Positions 12,931 through 32,354 of a stretch of DNA of 64,000 bases are shown here, one piece after another. Source of the stretch: Lucifuga dentata (Eukaryota; Chordata; Actinopteri; Ophidiiformes; Bythitidae); NCBI GenBank assembly GCA_014773175.1, contig VXCM01000717.1, positions 146,882 through 210,881 on the forward strand, given 5' to 3'. Under the pieces are notes generated by a model. The model saw nothing but the letters and a program-made list of their open reading frames with translations. It was not told where the DNA came from and did no database searches. The position numbers and the translations under genes were made by a program. Position 1 is the stretch's first letter; every line of letters starts with the position of its first letter.

Positions 12931-13514
12931 AAGTATCAGTGTTGAAGATTCAAGCGTGTGATTTATTAGTAGGATAGAAACCATAAGATAAGGACACAAA
13001 TTTCTGATATAGTCCAATATTATGTAAGTATATAAGTTAAAATTCCCAGCTATTTGGTCCAATGTCCAAATCCTAAAAGCCATAGGATGTTATATGAATG
13101 TCCTCCTCCTTTGCTGAAACTCTTTGTTCAACAGACAACTCCTCTCTCATTTCATGTGTGTGTTTACATGATTTTACGTTTGCAAGGCTGCAGACAGTAG
13201 AATACTGTACAAAAATCAGAAAAGCTCTGTTGAAGGAACTATTAAGACATTTTGACAGAGCTGGATATGGCCAGCAGGTAGAGAGTTCACACAGATCAGG
13301 CCAAAACAGTCAATGATGGCTTTGTGTGTTTGATAAGGACCCTCCTCTCTTGGCATGACGCGGATGGAAGTGGCAGGGTCAGGGCTAAAGGCATGTGTGT
13401 TTAAATGAGGCAGCGTGGGAGTACATGTTTACTTATCTAACTTACAAAAAGCTCCTTTCACTAGTTTTCCGGTATGAGCACGCTACGGTGTAGTTCATGC
13501 CTGAAACAAGTGGG

Positions 13515-14052
13515 GACAATACGATTTTGCATGTTTAAGCCCAATAACTACTACTCGTATTCACATTACATTACTACCAACCATTTTCCAAAGCAAAAAA
13601 AAAAAAAAAAAAANAAAAAAAAAAAAAAAAAAGAATTGGAGTTTTCCTGTTATTTTATCAAATCCCCAAGTCCTTCTAGATCAAATATTCAGGTGATACA
13701 CCCACCTGAAAAATTCAATGTTTCGCCTGCTAACACATGCATCTGAATGTAGAATGGTCATTTTTAATTCCTCTGTAAAAGCCATCCTCTCCTAGGACTA
13801 TATTCCCTGGCGGAGACGTACATTTTCTACAATGCAGCTTCGTGTTGGAGCAGTTAAATGAAGTAACTTCACAAAAAAGTGAATATAAGTCATGTTCACT
13901 GTGATGGATTACTTACCTCAAGCACGTTTCAAGTCTCTACAACTTGAATTTGATAGCATGCTGGAATGAACTGAAACCAATGGCAGCCTGAAAGGTAGGA
14001 AAAACAAATCTAACATTTACATGCAAAACCCACGAGTATGGTTCTTTAATGA
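13515..14052 (+). mobile_element. Family A foldback MITE, copy 6
   Basis: Forward copy with core GACTATATTCCCTGGCGGAG. The left TIR tip is degraded; the right end reads ACCCACGAGTATGGTTCTTT. An A run with N13614 lies inside. Confidence 0.78.
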
Positions 14053-14324
14053 ATCCATATAGTAGAAATGATACTCTTTATAGTTTACTCATGACAAATT
14101 AAAAAGCGTTTTTATACCAGGGGAATTTTTATTAATTCATTCGTTTTTATTAATTTTTATTGGTGCTTTGCTAACAACTTAGTGACACATCACTCACATA
14201 AACCAGTACCAAAGTCTTTCTAAGCAAGCTGTCCACTATGCAAATTGCAAAGTACAATAATGCTTGTACATCCAGCAGCTGTGTCAACATTGCACATTGA
14301 TTTGTCTCTCACGAATGTTACTTT

Positions 14325-14942
14325 TGAAAAAAAACCATACCACCCATTTTACGTGTTTGAGCCTAATATATTCAATTTTCATATGTGTTACATTATTGAC
14401 AATCATTTCCCAAAGCATAAAACCACATTTCAGCTTTACTGATATTTTGCAATATCTCTTAATCTTTCAAAATCAAATATTCAAGCGATACACCTACCTT
14501 AAAAATCAATGGTTCTCCTGCAAATAGTTACACAGCCTTATGAATTCATGGTCATTTAAATTTTTCGATAAACGCATGTTTTCTTTTGGGACTATATTCC
14601 CCAGTGGAGACATACACCACTAGCAAGCTTTTTAGATCACTCTGTGTTTTTTATTGCACTTAAACACTAAAATTATGTAACTTAGAAAAAAACCTGAACA
14701 TCCGTCTTGTTCGTAATGATGGATTACCTATCTAAAGAACATTTCAAGTATTACCAAGTTGATTTTAATAGCCTACCAGAATGAACTGAAACCAATGGCG
14801 GTCTGGAAGGTACGAAATTTTTTTTTTTTTAACTCATTGTTCCAGTAGTGTGATTTGGGAAATGATTGTCAATAATGTTATGTGTATGAAATTGAATATA
14901 TTAGGCTCAAACATACAAAATGCGTGGTATGGTCCTTTAAGT
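14325..14942 (+). mobile_element. Family A foldback MITE, copy 7
   Basis: Forward copy of about 618 bp. Left TIR from ACCATACCACCCATTTTACG, right end GCGTGGTATGGTCCTTTAA. Core GACTATATTCCCCAGTGGAG. Confidence 0.82.
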
Positions 14943-16775
14943 TCAAACCAGTTTGTAGTGCTTTGCACAATCTTCACTCTTATCGTTTTATCCAAACTGT
15001 CACCATGTTGAAACAGTCACTCTGTTCTCTCATCTATAATATCTCACTCACACACACACACAATTCTTTGAGACTCTTCCACATGGCATGGTGTGTCTTT
15101 ACTCTCAGTGCTGACTCATCAAAAAGCAAGATCTGCTTAAAGACAAACTCTGTCTCTGACTTTCTCCTCCGTCACATATCAAATCTCATTCTCAATCTAC
15201 TGATGTCGTGACCTGCACACACTGAATGATGACTCACGTAGACAAATATAAAGTTCACTGAACAGGATCTGAAAGACAACATGTCAGCTGTATTGCAGAA
15301 TGATGTAGAAATGTGAGCCCAGTTCCTGCAAACAAACAGTAGGTGGGAGTCATACGGTTCAGCAGTGGGCTAGAGATGCAACGCAAGCCAAATATTTAAA
15401 GGCATTTTCAGATTACGCAGGAGGAGGAGGAGAGGGCAAGAAATTAATTAAGAAAGGATAATATAATACAGCCACATCTCTCACATGGGAGCTGGAGCTG
15501 TTATGGTGAAGACCTCCCTGGAAACAGAAGTCAGTAAGCACATGAATAAAGTCATATATACCCTCCACCACCATGTTACCCCACGGCTGTCACTCATGTT
15601 AGTGTTAACAATTAACTCCAGAGTTTTAGGCCAACCCCTTACTTATGTCACTAAACTCAATAAGGGGACGCCGGTGTAATATTTTAATTTTGCCACAAGA
15701 TGTCAATACATGCTACAATGATCCATTTATCTGATCCTGCAGCTGCATGGATTAACCTCTGGCATAATGTCACAGTGGTATCTAATTTGGTTAAACTGCA
15801 AGCATTCACGTTTTAAAGTAAACGTTTATGTGTAAAATCAATTAAATAATAACTCCTCTTAATGCAAAAGGGAAGCAGGTCACTACCAAGACCTTCCCAA
15901 ATCCTTGAGTTCATCATTCTGTTAAGCCGAGTAACTCCAGTTAGACCAATTGTAGACAAAGAATTTCAGTTTTGTAATGAGGAGAGCTAGAATTTATTTT
16001 TAAGTGAATCTGGTTTGCCTCAAGCTGCCTCGTCTGTACATCAACTTCAGCTTCAGCAGCTGAGTTGGGTCAAACATCAGCAATTCCTGCTTTCCATCAG
16101 AGTTTATGTGATTTAAGGCGCATTTTCCTTTGAGAAAGAGACAGAGACTAAGGTGCATCGCTTGTTCTTTACCGCCGGAGGGCTGACACCCACAGACCAC
16201 AGATTTAGAAGGAGGTGCAGTTTAGAGCCTCTTTATCTACGACCCTGAAATAGATCCAAAGTTTTGTACCCTTTGCAAATACTTAAGGGAAAACACATAC
16301 ACACATTTAGCGACAAGGGTCATCTTTCAGAAGCTCTTAAAATGACATAACATTCTAAATCATCGACTACAATTAGGCACACACAAATGCCCCTGTTGTC
16401 ACTTGCAGTGTGTAGCTGTGTTCTCACTTTCTGACACGAGTGTATCATTTGATGTGTTTGCTGCTTTTTGGTCTATGATGCTACACTCCTATGTGATGAT
16501 AACAGAGCTTTAAGTATAGACTGTAATAGTTTAAAGCACTTGTAGAGGAGGATGAGAGAGATCATTAACTAGTCAGAATAAGTAAATATACACACATGCT
16601 AATACCTTAAGATTTGTATCTAAAGAGATACAGGTATTACTACATGTTGTAGTAACAAAGCACAAACATGTATTTAGCTGTAAAGGCTTATATGGCTGTT
16701 AAAAGGCAGCTATTTTAGGTTACACCAGGAATGATCGCATACAGGACATCTTAGACTGTAAAGCTGTAATAATGA

Positions 16776-17365
16776 GTTAAAGGACCATACCAGTGATTTT
16801 GCATGTTTGAGCTCCAATAAATACTACCTCCACACATGTTACGTTACGCGGGATTATTTTCCAAAATGTAAAATCACATTTCATTTTCCTGTTATTTTTT
16901 TCCAAATCCCCTGATCTTTCAAAATCAAATGTTCAGGTAATACACCCACCTTAAAATTCAATGTTTCTCCTGCTAACACTTATGCACTTGTTTAGAAAGC
17001 ACGGTCATTTTAATTTCTCAGTAAAAGCAGTCTTCTCCTGGGACTTTATTTCCTGGCAGAGACATACGGTCTCTTCCATGTAGCTCTGTGTTGAAATGCT
17101 AAAACTACATTACTTCCACAAACAATTTGATAGACGTTCTTATTGCTATTAAGGATTACCTTTGTTTCAAGTCTCTACAAGTTGTTTTTTAATAGCTTAC
17201 TGGAATGAACCAAAACCAATGGCAGTCTGGGAGTTAGGAAAAATAAATCTAATATTTACTGCTGCAGTACTATGTTTTTGGAAAATGTTTGGCAGTAATG
17301 TAACATCTGTGCAGGTTGTATTTATTGGGCTCAAATGTGCTATATCACCGGTATGGTCTTTTAAT
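16776..17365 (+). mobile_element. Family A foldback MITE, copy 8 (best preserved)
   Basis: About 590 bp, TTAAAGGACCATACCAGTGA at the left and CACCGGTATGGTCTTTTAA at the right, with TTAA at both edges. It has the full interior and looks nearly intact. A 19-bp palindrome starts within its right end. Confidence 0.88.
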
Positions 17366-17400
17366 ATGTCTATTCTGAAGAAATAGACATATTAAAAGAC
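17356..17400. repeat. Perfect 19-bp palindrome with 7-nt loop
   Basis: GTCTTTTAATATGTCTATT at 17356-17374 is exactly mirrored at 17382-17400. It starts inside the end of family A copy 8 and copies flanking unique sequence. Confidence 0.9.
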
Positions 17401-17736
17401 TGATTTCTGATTTTCAGCTGCCTTGACTTTAATCCATTTTTTCATTATGCTCTGAAAAAAAAGAATACTGTAAATTATAAAAAATGTAGAAATGGGCAGG
17501 ACAGGCCTAATAATCACTGGGACCAGTAGGACCAGGAAGTTGTGGCAAAGTGGCAGAGGGACCAGTGCCAGTCCCCACACCAACTTCTGATCCTTAGGAA
17601 AAGGGGTGTCTGTGCCAGGGTCAGTGGAGTGGGAAGCATTATCAGCTGTTAGACCATTCCAGTCCATCCGTCACGTCACACCTAATAATACACACTGACA
17701 ACAGGCAGAGCGAGACAGAGGGTAGGGGGGTCTGAC

Positions 17737-17743
17737 TGACTCA
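17737..17743 (+). promoter_or_regulatory. AP-1 site TGACTCA upstream of mustn1
   Basis: A perfect AP-1 (Fos/Jun) consensus about 25 bp upstream of the TATA box and 97 bp upstream of the mustn1 ATG. From general knowledge, mammalian Mustn1 expression in bone and muscle depends on a proximal AP-1 element, so a conserved position here is plausible. A CAGCTG E-box lies further upstream near 17643. Confidence 0.5.
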
Positions 17744-17760
17744 CTGGGTCTGGCCCAAGA

Positions 17761-17768
17761 CTATATAA
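17761..17768 (+). promoter_or_regulatory. TATA box of mustn1 (CTATATAA)
   Basis: CTATATAA lies 72 bp upstream of the mustn1 initiation codon, giving a start site near 17790 and a short 5' UTR. It has the right strand and spacing for a tissue-restricted TATA promoter. Confidence 0.6.
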
Positions 17769-17839
17769 TGCTCAGGCTAGCTGGAAGACAAAGACACGCA
17801 CAAGAGTAACAACCAGTAACAACACCAGGTCCACTCACC

Positions 17840-19769
17840 ATGTCACAGGTAACTTAATTCAAGTCAACAAGGGTTTGAGTACAGAGGCTTTGTCCAACTG
17901 TGTATGAAACCTTCTTATTCCCTCTTAACATTCATAATCTTTTTTTTTTAATTATTCTTCTGTCCTTCCCAGCCAAGTGAAGTCAAGAAGAAGAAGCGTC
18001 CACCAATGAAGGAGGAGGACCTAAAAGGAGCCCGCAGTAAACTGGGGCTGAAGGGCGAGGTCAAGAGTAAGACCTATGAGGTCATGGTGGAGTGTGGTGA
18101 GTCAAAACCTTTTATTAATGTTGTTCTTTCTGCTGACACTGAAACACAGAACACCAACTGTTAGTGTTCACATTAGAGGAGACATTTCTGGTTTTGTGCC
18201 ATGTCATTTTAATCTTCTCAGCAGAGTTTGGTGGTTGTGTTTCTCTTTGAATGTACTGAAATACATGTTTTGAAATTGTGATTGGGGGAAAGCACCAAAC
18301 TAAAATGCAGTAATGTGATATGGAGAATGGTGACTGAAACCTTGAACTGAAACCATCAAGATTCCAGTCACCACACAGTATGACAGGATGCTACGTCACA
18401 GACGTCGCACAGACCAAATCAGTGTCATTACCAAAGAAACAAGAACAAACTCACAACAACCATCACATTTACTCATACGACCACCAAGCAAGCAAAAATG
18501 CCGAAAAACACAAATAACACAATCAGGATTCAACAGGCTTCCCCACAGATTCCAGCCACATAAAAATCCAGATACATGAAAATCCATCAAACTTGCCAAA
18601 ACTGCTCATCATCTGAAGACAAAGTCCATCCTCCTTTCTTTCTTTACAAAGAGTTCAACCACATGGTTGTACTGTATTCCCACTTTTCTTGAAAGGTCCT
18701 TTCAGAAAAGGCTTTGCCAGTAAATCCATTTCTTCTCCTCCTTCAGCCATTGTGCCATTGTAACAGGGCTAAGTTAAAATCTAAACAAAAAAAATCTAAA
18801 GCACTACATTTAAAAACCTAAACGCCACGAAAGAAAGTTTAAATAAATCTTAGATAATACTACGTTACGTGCTAGCTAATTGTACTTCAGTTAGCTAAGT
18901 GGCCCTCATCTTCTGATGAATATCTGGCAGGTTGTAAGCTGCTAGCATAAAGGCTTGGTTATACTCGCGCGAGGGGGCTGTCGCCGGCCGCGCGCGCACT
19001 TCCACAGGGGCATTTATACTTTAGGCATTTATACTTGGCGCATTGTCCGTTACCGTCAGACATTTTCCTCTTCTCCTTTGGTCTTCCACCAATATTTAGT
19101 TGATAGACTGGCGACCTGTCCAGGGTGTACCCCGCCTCTCGCCCAATGACCGCTGGGATAGGCTCCGCCTCCACTCCCCCCCCCGNCCCCCCCCCGTGAC
19201 CTTAACAGGACAAAATAGGTATAGAAAACAGATGGATGGGATAATAAAACTCTACCAAGGAAGTGGAAGAAAAGTGTTCCCTGACCGGGAATCGAACCCG
19301 GGCCGCGGCGGTGAGAGCGCCGAATCCTAACCACTAGACCACCAGGGAAGTTGTTAACGATTGTTAAACTTTGGATTCATGACGCGTCGTATTGCTTCGT
19401 TTTCATGTTAGTCTATATTATCAACTCAATTTCCAAAAACACTCCAACTAAAACTCTCGTTTACAAGTATCTTTTGTTTAAATACTGAGCAGTGTGGGAT
19501 GTTCCGTGTTTATGTAACTATTAAGTTGCAATGCAAAAAGGGGTAACAAGGAATTAGTTCGAAAGCGGACTGATTTGCAGATGGAAAACCTCATTTTCGG
19601 TCTTGAATCCTTCACTTATGACCTGTCACCATCTTTATCTGAAGACCTGTCTGTCTTTATCTGTTCAGAACGGGCGGGCAAGGTGGCTCCTTCTGTGTTC
19701 AGCGGCGTGAGGACGGGAGGAGAGACGGCCCTGGAGAAGAAGCCTGGGCCCAGTGTGTTCAACAAGTAG
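17840..19769 (+). CDS. mustn1: Musculoskeletal embryonic nuclear protein 1 (Mustang), 3 exons, 77 aa
   Basis: Small nuclear protein expressed in skeletal muscle, cartilage and regenerating bone, linked to chondrogenic and myogenic differentiation. Coding exons are 17840-17848 (only MSQ), 17973-18096 and 19669-19769, totalling 234 nt including TAG. The product starts MSQPSEVKKKKRPPMKEEDL with a basic cluster (KKKKRPP) that suits a nuclear localisation signal. It continues through GARSKLGLKGEVKSKTYEVM and ends in GPSVFNK. The human protein is about 82 aa, so this is full length. All three splice joins keep phase. It stands on the plus strand between two minus-strand genes, tail to tail with stimate. 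Intron 2 carries an antisense tRNA-Glu and a SINE-like repeat. Confidence 0.95.
18936..19245 (+). mobile_element. Dispersed teleost repeat, LINE-tail or SINE type
   Basis: The segment from about 19104 (GGCGACCTGTCCAGGGTGTA, then CCCCGCCTCTCGCCC and GATAGGCTCCGCCTCC, ending near GATGGATGGG) is a motif I recognise as very common in fish genomes as the 3' tail of an RTE-like non-LTR element or derived SINE. A single N sits in its C run at 19186. The GC-rich part from 18936 may belong to the same insertion or to another one. The family name is uncertain. Confidence 0.55.
19277..19348 (-). tRNA. tRNA-Glu (CTC)
   Basis: 72-nt tRNA on the minus strand inside mustn1 intron 2, antisense to the host gene. 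Acceptor stem TCCCTGG pairs with TCAGGGA. The D-arm box A (GTCTAGTGGTTAGG), anticodon CTC and T-arm box B (GGTTCGATTCC) are all intact. A TTTT Pol III terminator follows a few bases after the 3' end. Glutamate acceptor for GAG codons. Confidence 0.92.
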
Positions 19770-19830
19770 GAAGAGCAGGACACGCTCACACACGTTGTAA
19801 TACGTTTGGGAGTAAATTGTGTTTATGTAT

Positions 19831-20073
19831 AACTTTGATTGCATAAAGTTTTTTTTTTTTTTTNATTTTTTTTTTTTTTTCTCCCCAATGACATTATTTG
19901 GGAGAGTCAAATTGATCAGTTACATACAACGTCGACGCTGCTGGCATTATTGTTCTTTAACTCCTTTAGAAACTGGTAGTTGGTTTTCAATGTGAGTGAC
20001 CTGTCATAAATTGTAAAATGTATTTATTACTGTTGCTATTTGTACATGAATGATAATCTTTATACTGATTAAA
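19831..20073 (+). terminator. Probable mustn1 3' UTR end with ATTAAA signal
   Basis: The sequence after the TAG at 19767-19769 is AT-rich with no ORF. ATTAAA at 20068-20073 is the nearest good polyadenylation hexamer on the plus strand, about 300 nt after the stop. A T-run with a single-N gap sits at 19852-19880. Confidence 0.4.
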
Positions 20074-20429
20074 TATTTTACTCTGGTATATAAATTCAGT
20101 GTTTGTGATTTGTCATCAGCAAACCATTGTTAATGCGCTGTCCAGAGGCATTAAATATACTGTAAGTAAATATACTGTATAATATTGGTGGACGCAGTAG
20201 CGGTCCTGGGTCCCTTGGTGCCCTATAGTCATTTTCAACAAGTGGAAGCTGTGACGGTCGGTTAAGTGAACGTGTTTAAATTGTAACTTATAGATTTGTG
20301 TGCATAGTTACCTGCCTTTTTTTCCACGGTGGACGAACATTTCCTCACACAAAGCTGCAGTGACAGGAGCAGCAGTGTGATGCATTCATATACACAAATA
20401 AAAATGGCGAAAATGTGTTAATTATTGCG

Positions 20430-21060
20430 TGTTTGCTTATTGGCAGAGGTTAGATGAAGACTCCACAACAGCGATTACTGTTACACGTGATGGACTTTCT
20501 ATATTGGAGGGACGATCCAGTTTCTCTTTGATTTTACCGTCCATCTAAATCTACGTCTGCGGTCCCGTGATAAGGCGTTTATTTATTCTGGCTCAGGTGA
20601 GCTGTGGGCGCGTACAGACGTAACGCTGCACAGGTGCGGAGACTGGACTCGTTTACCTGCGTGAGTACCGCCCATATGAGCTACATCCTAAGTGTGTGTG
20701 TCTGTGGGGGTGACACCCGGTGGTGCCCCTCCTCCCCTCCCCCAACTTCACGTCAGTACCTCGGGGCAGCCCCAAGAACGTGAAAGAGAAACCGACAAAG
20801 CGAAACCAAACTCCGGACTCCCCGTTCGTCCGCCCCCGCCCTCGGTACCATTTTAACAGCTGTCACACTCCTTAACTCGGGCGTCCCTAGAAAGCGAAAG
20901 CAGAGAAAGCCATATATAAAAAAAAAAAACAAAAACAAAACTCCCCCCGTCACGGAGATACCACACGATGCGCGCACACACATAAACCAGAAATGAGTGC
21001 GTGTGTTTGTGGTATGTGACTGTGAGCCGGGGAGTGGTGGCATGTCGCCGCGTCAAGCAT
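20430..21060. promoter_or_regulatory. GC-rich intergenic block with ISRE-like motif
   Basis: Between mustn1 and stimate the base composition becomes GC-rich with CpGs, unlike its AT-rich surroundings. At 20782-20792 the sequence GAAAGAGAAAC fits the interferon-stimulated response consensus GAAANNGAAAC. A second close box, AAAGCGAAACC, lies near 20797-20807. No reading frame here resembles a known protein. It could be an orphan promoter or enhancer, or a repeat remnant. Confidence 0.3.
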
Positions 21061-21200
21061 AAAAACAAACTTTCCAAACCTGTAGTGATTTCAGTTCAAT
21101 ACTTTAATTATTTGCAACTGTCGCTTATTGTGCTTATACTTTATTATTATTATTGTTTTAATATCTTCAAGTTGGTAGTTTCTCAGTATGCTACCAGACT

Positions 21201-21272
21201 TCCCTGATGGTCTAGTGGTTAGGATTCGGCGCTCTCACCGCCGCGGCCCGGGTTCGATTCCCGGTCAGGGAA
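21201..21272 (+). tRNA. tRNA-Glu (CTC)
   Basis: 72-nt intergenic tRNA. The acceptor stem reads TCCCTGA against TCAGGGA; position 7 is A instead of the usual G and pairs with T66, so the stem improves. The D arm, CTC anticodon and T arm are intact. A long T run starting near 21279 is an excellent Pol III terminator. Likely functional. Confidence 0.93.
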
Positions 21273-21274
21273 CC

Positions 21275-22962
21275 TTCTTTTTTTTTTTTTTCCATCATGA
21301 CATCAGCTACTACATGTGAACACCAACTGTGTTATGCAGACGTAGTGGATTCAATAAATCCCCATCAACAAAAGTAGTCTGTTACATACTTTATTGGAAA
21401 AGCATTTATGATGATAACTTACCTCCATCAGTTGTCTTTTCAATTGTCCAGTAGTTTCTTTTGCTAAAAGCCCTCTTTGTCCTGTTTGAGTTGAGGCTTC
21501 CAGAAATATTGCATGAGGCTGTATATGCTATTTAAAACGCAGTCATGTATTCTTTGCTAATGTGCCATAAACCTCATAATAAAAATCATCACCAGCACCA
21601 AAGTCATCACAGTCAGAGCTACAGTTTACCTCCCTCCATCTACAAGAGAACCAGCAGGGATATCAAATATGCATGCACCCACGCACGCACCCTTTTCTTT
21701 CCACTGGTCCACAGTCACATAACAGTTTTGAGGTCTATACTTGTAACATTCTTTTTTAACATCAGAGTCAATTGAATACTCCTTCATGCCTGAAGATCTG
21801 GAGCTCTGGTTAAACAGTCCAAAAAAAAAAAAAAAAACNAAAAAAAAAAAAAAAAAACCTATCAAATAAAAAGACAAAGAAAAAAAACATGCTGGTAATT
21901 CCATTCAGGCACATTATTGTAACAAAAACACAATACACAAAAACACTGACACAGCTGGAATGAATGGGACACTGCAAGAAAATGAGCCCATATCTACTTT
22001 GACCGTTAGAGTGAAGGAATAAAGAACACATTTGGAGTTAGCGTAGTCACCTTTTTGGTCCAAAAATAACACACAAAATTTATATTAAAAAAAAAAACAA
22101 CAACAACTTAAGCTAAGAGAGGAGACATTCAAAGAAAAGAACACACAATCAGGGCAAACCAGTTAAATGGTCACACCCTGTGGGTGTGACCATTTAAGGG
22201 AATGGACATTTGCAGAGTTGATATCAGAAAAAGTTGCAGAGGTGCTTGAATCTTATTTGTTAGGTAGTGAAATGAAAAGACATTTAAATGGCTGTATGCT
22301 TGTTACAGCATGAATTTGTTCTGTCTGACATGATTAACAACACAGACAACGCATTCAACAGATCGTGTAACTGTTTGGGTCACATCAATAAAGCGATTCA
22401 AATATTCTAACATAACGCTTCTCTAAATTAGAGCTTGTCCACTTGTACACACCCTCACACCCACACCCACACACCCACCCACACCACAGGCCACAGTGGT
22501 ACGCTGACACAAGAAAACAAACATAAGACACAGTTTAAATGGAATCTATATGAGGAATACAATCACTTCTGAGGTTACATGTAGAGGTGTATCTGATTCT
22601 GGATTGCTGCACTTAAAACCATAAACAGTGCAACAATATTGATCATCATTAAAACAGTGTTCAACTTTCTTCCTATAACATACATACAGGATTCACAATT
22701 TTTAATGTTCATTTATTAAGGGATTTCATCTCCCAAACTGTCTGTAAACCAGGCCTCCCCACAGGAGTGCCATTTCTCATTGCAACAGAGATCCATAGTA
22801 TGTGGTTACCTGCAGAAAAAATGTCTCCCAGTGTGTTAAATCCCAGGTTACACACAGTTTAAGCAGGAGTAGTTCAACTTCCCAGTAAAGGGAATAAATT
22901 GGTTTTGTACTTCACGCATGCATTTCCACCCTGCTAACATGCTCGTCTGTTATCAACAGAAA
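21275..22962. other. Intergenic and probable stimate 3' UTR
   Basis: AT-rich sequence with no convincing exon. It holds an A-run with single-N gap (21822-21857), a 16-bp palindrome (22163-22197) and a C/A-rich CCCACA tract near 22446-22492. TTTATT at 22712-22717 would read AATAAA on the minus strand and is a candidate polyadenylation signal for stimate, about 420 nt beyond its stop. Confidence 0.4.
22163..22197. repeat. Perfect 16-bp palindrome with 3-nt loop
   Basis: TTAAATGGTCACACCC at 22163-22178 is exactly mirrored by its reverse complement at 22182-22197. It is not part of a repeat family that I can see in this window. Confidence 0.9.
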
Positions 22963-23135
22963 AAGTAGATGTATCAGACAAGTAGATGTAGATGTGTCTC
23001 TGGGTTTCAAAAGAATGTGGTACTTCTCAAGGCTGAAGTCGATCTCTCTGTGGATGAACGGGGGAAGATGTGGGTCTATGAGGTGAAAGGCTATCAGAGG
23101 AAAGTAGGTCTTAGCAGTTTAGCGAGGCACACGCG

Positions 23136-31531
<8,396 letters not shown>

Positions 31532-32336
31532 GAAGCCGGGAAGAAGGGCGAAATTAAAGCAGAGTTGAATTGTTGAAGAGACTCTGAGCTCCTCAGTCCT
31601 CTCCAGCAGTTGTTGGTCAGCTGGTAATCGATAAGTTAAGCAGGACAGTCTTCAGTGAAAGATGGTGGTATCCTCTGCTTTGCAAGCGCTCAGTCATCCT
31701 CTTGACTCAGGCATCTAAAGAGTCATGACTAATTTATTAAACCGCGTTAAAATATTATGTTGAAATAAACGTGTTAGTTAGCTCAGAGTGTCTCGTCCAA
31801 ACAGGTAAACCAATTGAAGCGGAGCTACCAAGCTAAAAATCATTATTATCGTTTGGATGGTCTGCAGTAGGAAGACATTCACTGGCTCGACCTGGAATCC
31901 TCTAATCTGAGCTGAAAACACAACTGTGACAGACTATAAATGTCTCGAAGACAAAATATACTCCAGTGCTGCAGCTGTAGTTAAAGTGCGGGTCAACTGG
32001 TCAGAAATATAACATTTTGCCGAATGACCACCTACAGTGAAAAGGGAAGCAGCAGCTGAGATGTTGCTATCATTACCTAGCTAGCTTAAAAGCTACTCTG
32101 TTCCTTTTTGCTAACCTTAGGCTAGAAAGCGCGAATTCTCTCTCAAACGTGATAAACACGCGTGGCGCGGATTACTTTTGTCTTTAATGTCCATGAAACA
32201 GACATTCTGTAGGTCAAACAGTAAACGTGAAGAAAAATGTGCAGGTTACGAACCGCGTACATCCAGCTGCTTCGCTGCCCTGTAGTGCCCACTCATGTTG
32301 ACAGACGTAGTGTCATGTGACCAGCGTCACCGAATT
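31532..32336 (-). promoter_or_regulatory. Probable stimate 5' UTR and promoter region
   Basis: Sequence upstream of the stimate start at 31531. It has no ORF of note and gains CpGs toward 32280. The exact 5' UTR length is unknown. The likely transcription start is near 32270-32330, just inside the motif at 32337-32354. Confidence 0.45.
32312..32321 (-). promoter_or_regulatory. E-box GTCATGTGAC near the stimate start site
   Basis: GTCACATGAC on the gene strand matches a USF/TFE-type E-box with flanking GT/AC. It lies 16 bp from the ZNF143-like motif, a layout typical of housekeeping promoters. Confidence 0.45.
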
Positions 32337-32354
32337 GCATGCCGGGAAATGTAG
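32337..32354 (-). promoter_or_regulatory. ZNF143/Staf-type promoter motif
   Basis: On the minus strand this reads CTACATTTCCCGGCATGC, close to the long ZNF143 binding motif ACTACAATTCCCAGCATGC found near start sites of many vertebrate housekeeping genes. Its strand and position fit the stimate promoter. Confidence 0.65.

Larger units (their letters stand above)
12930..17640. other. Intergenic stretch between itih and mustn1, mostly foldback elements
   Basis: About 4.7 kb without a convincing coding exon. It holds three copies of the family A foldback element (13515-14052, 14325-14942, 16776-17365) and a 19-bp inverted repeat at 17356-17400. The remainder, including 15240-16750, shows no motif I can assign. 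Confidence 0.6.

Noticed and set aside
20753..21077. ORFs of 74-96 codons in the GC-rich intergenic block
   Set aside because: Low-complexity Phe and Val runs from an A run, and no similarity to a known protein that I can see.
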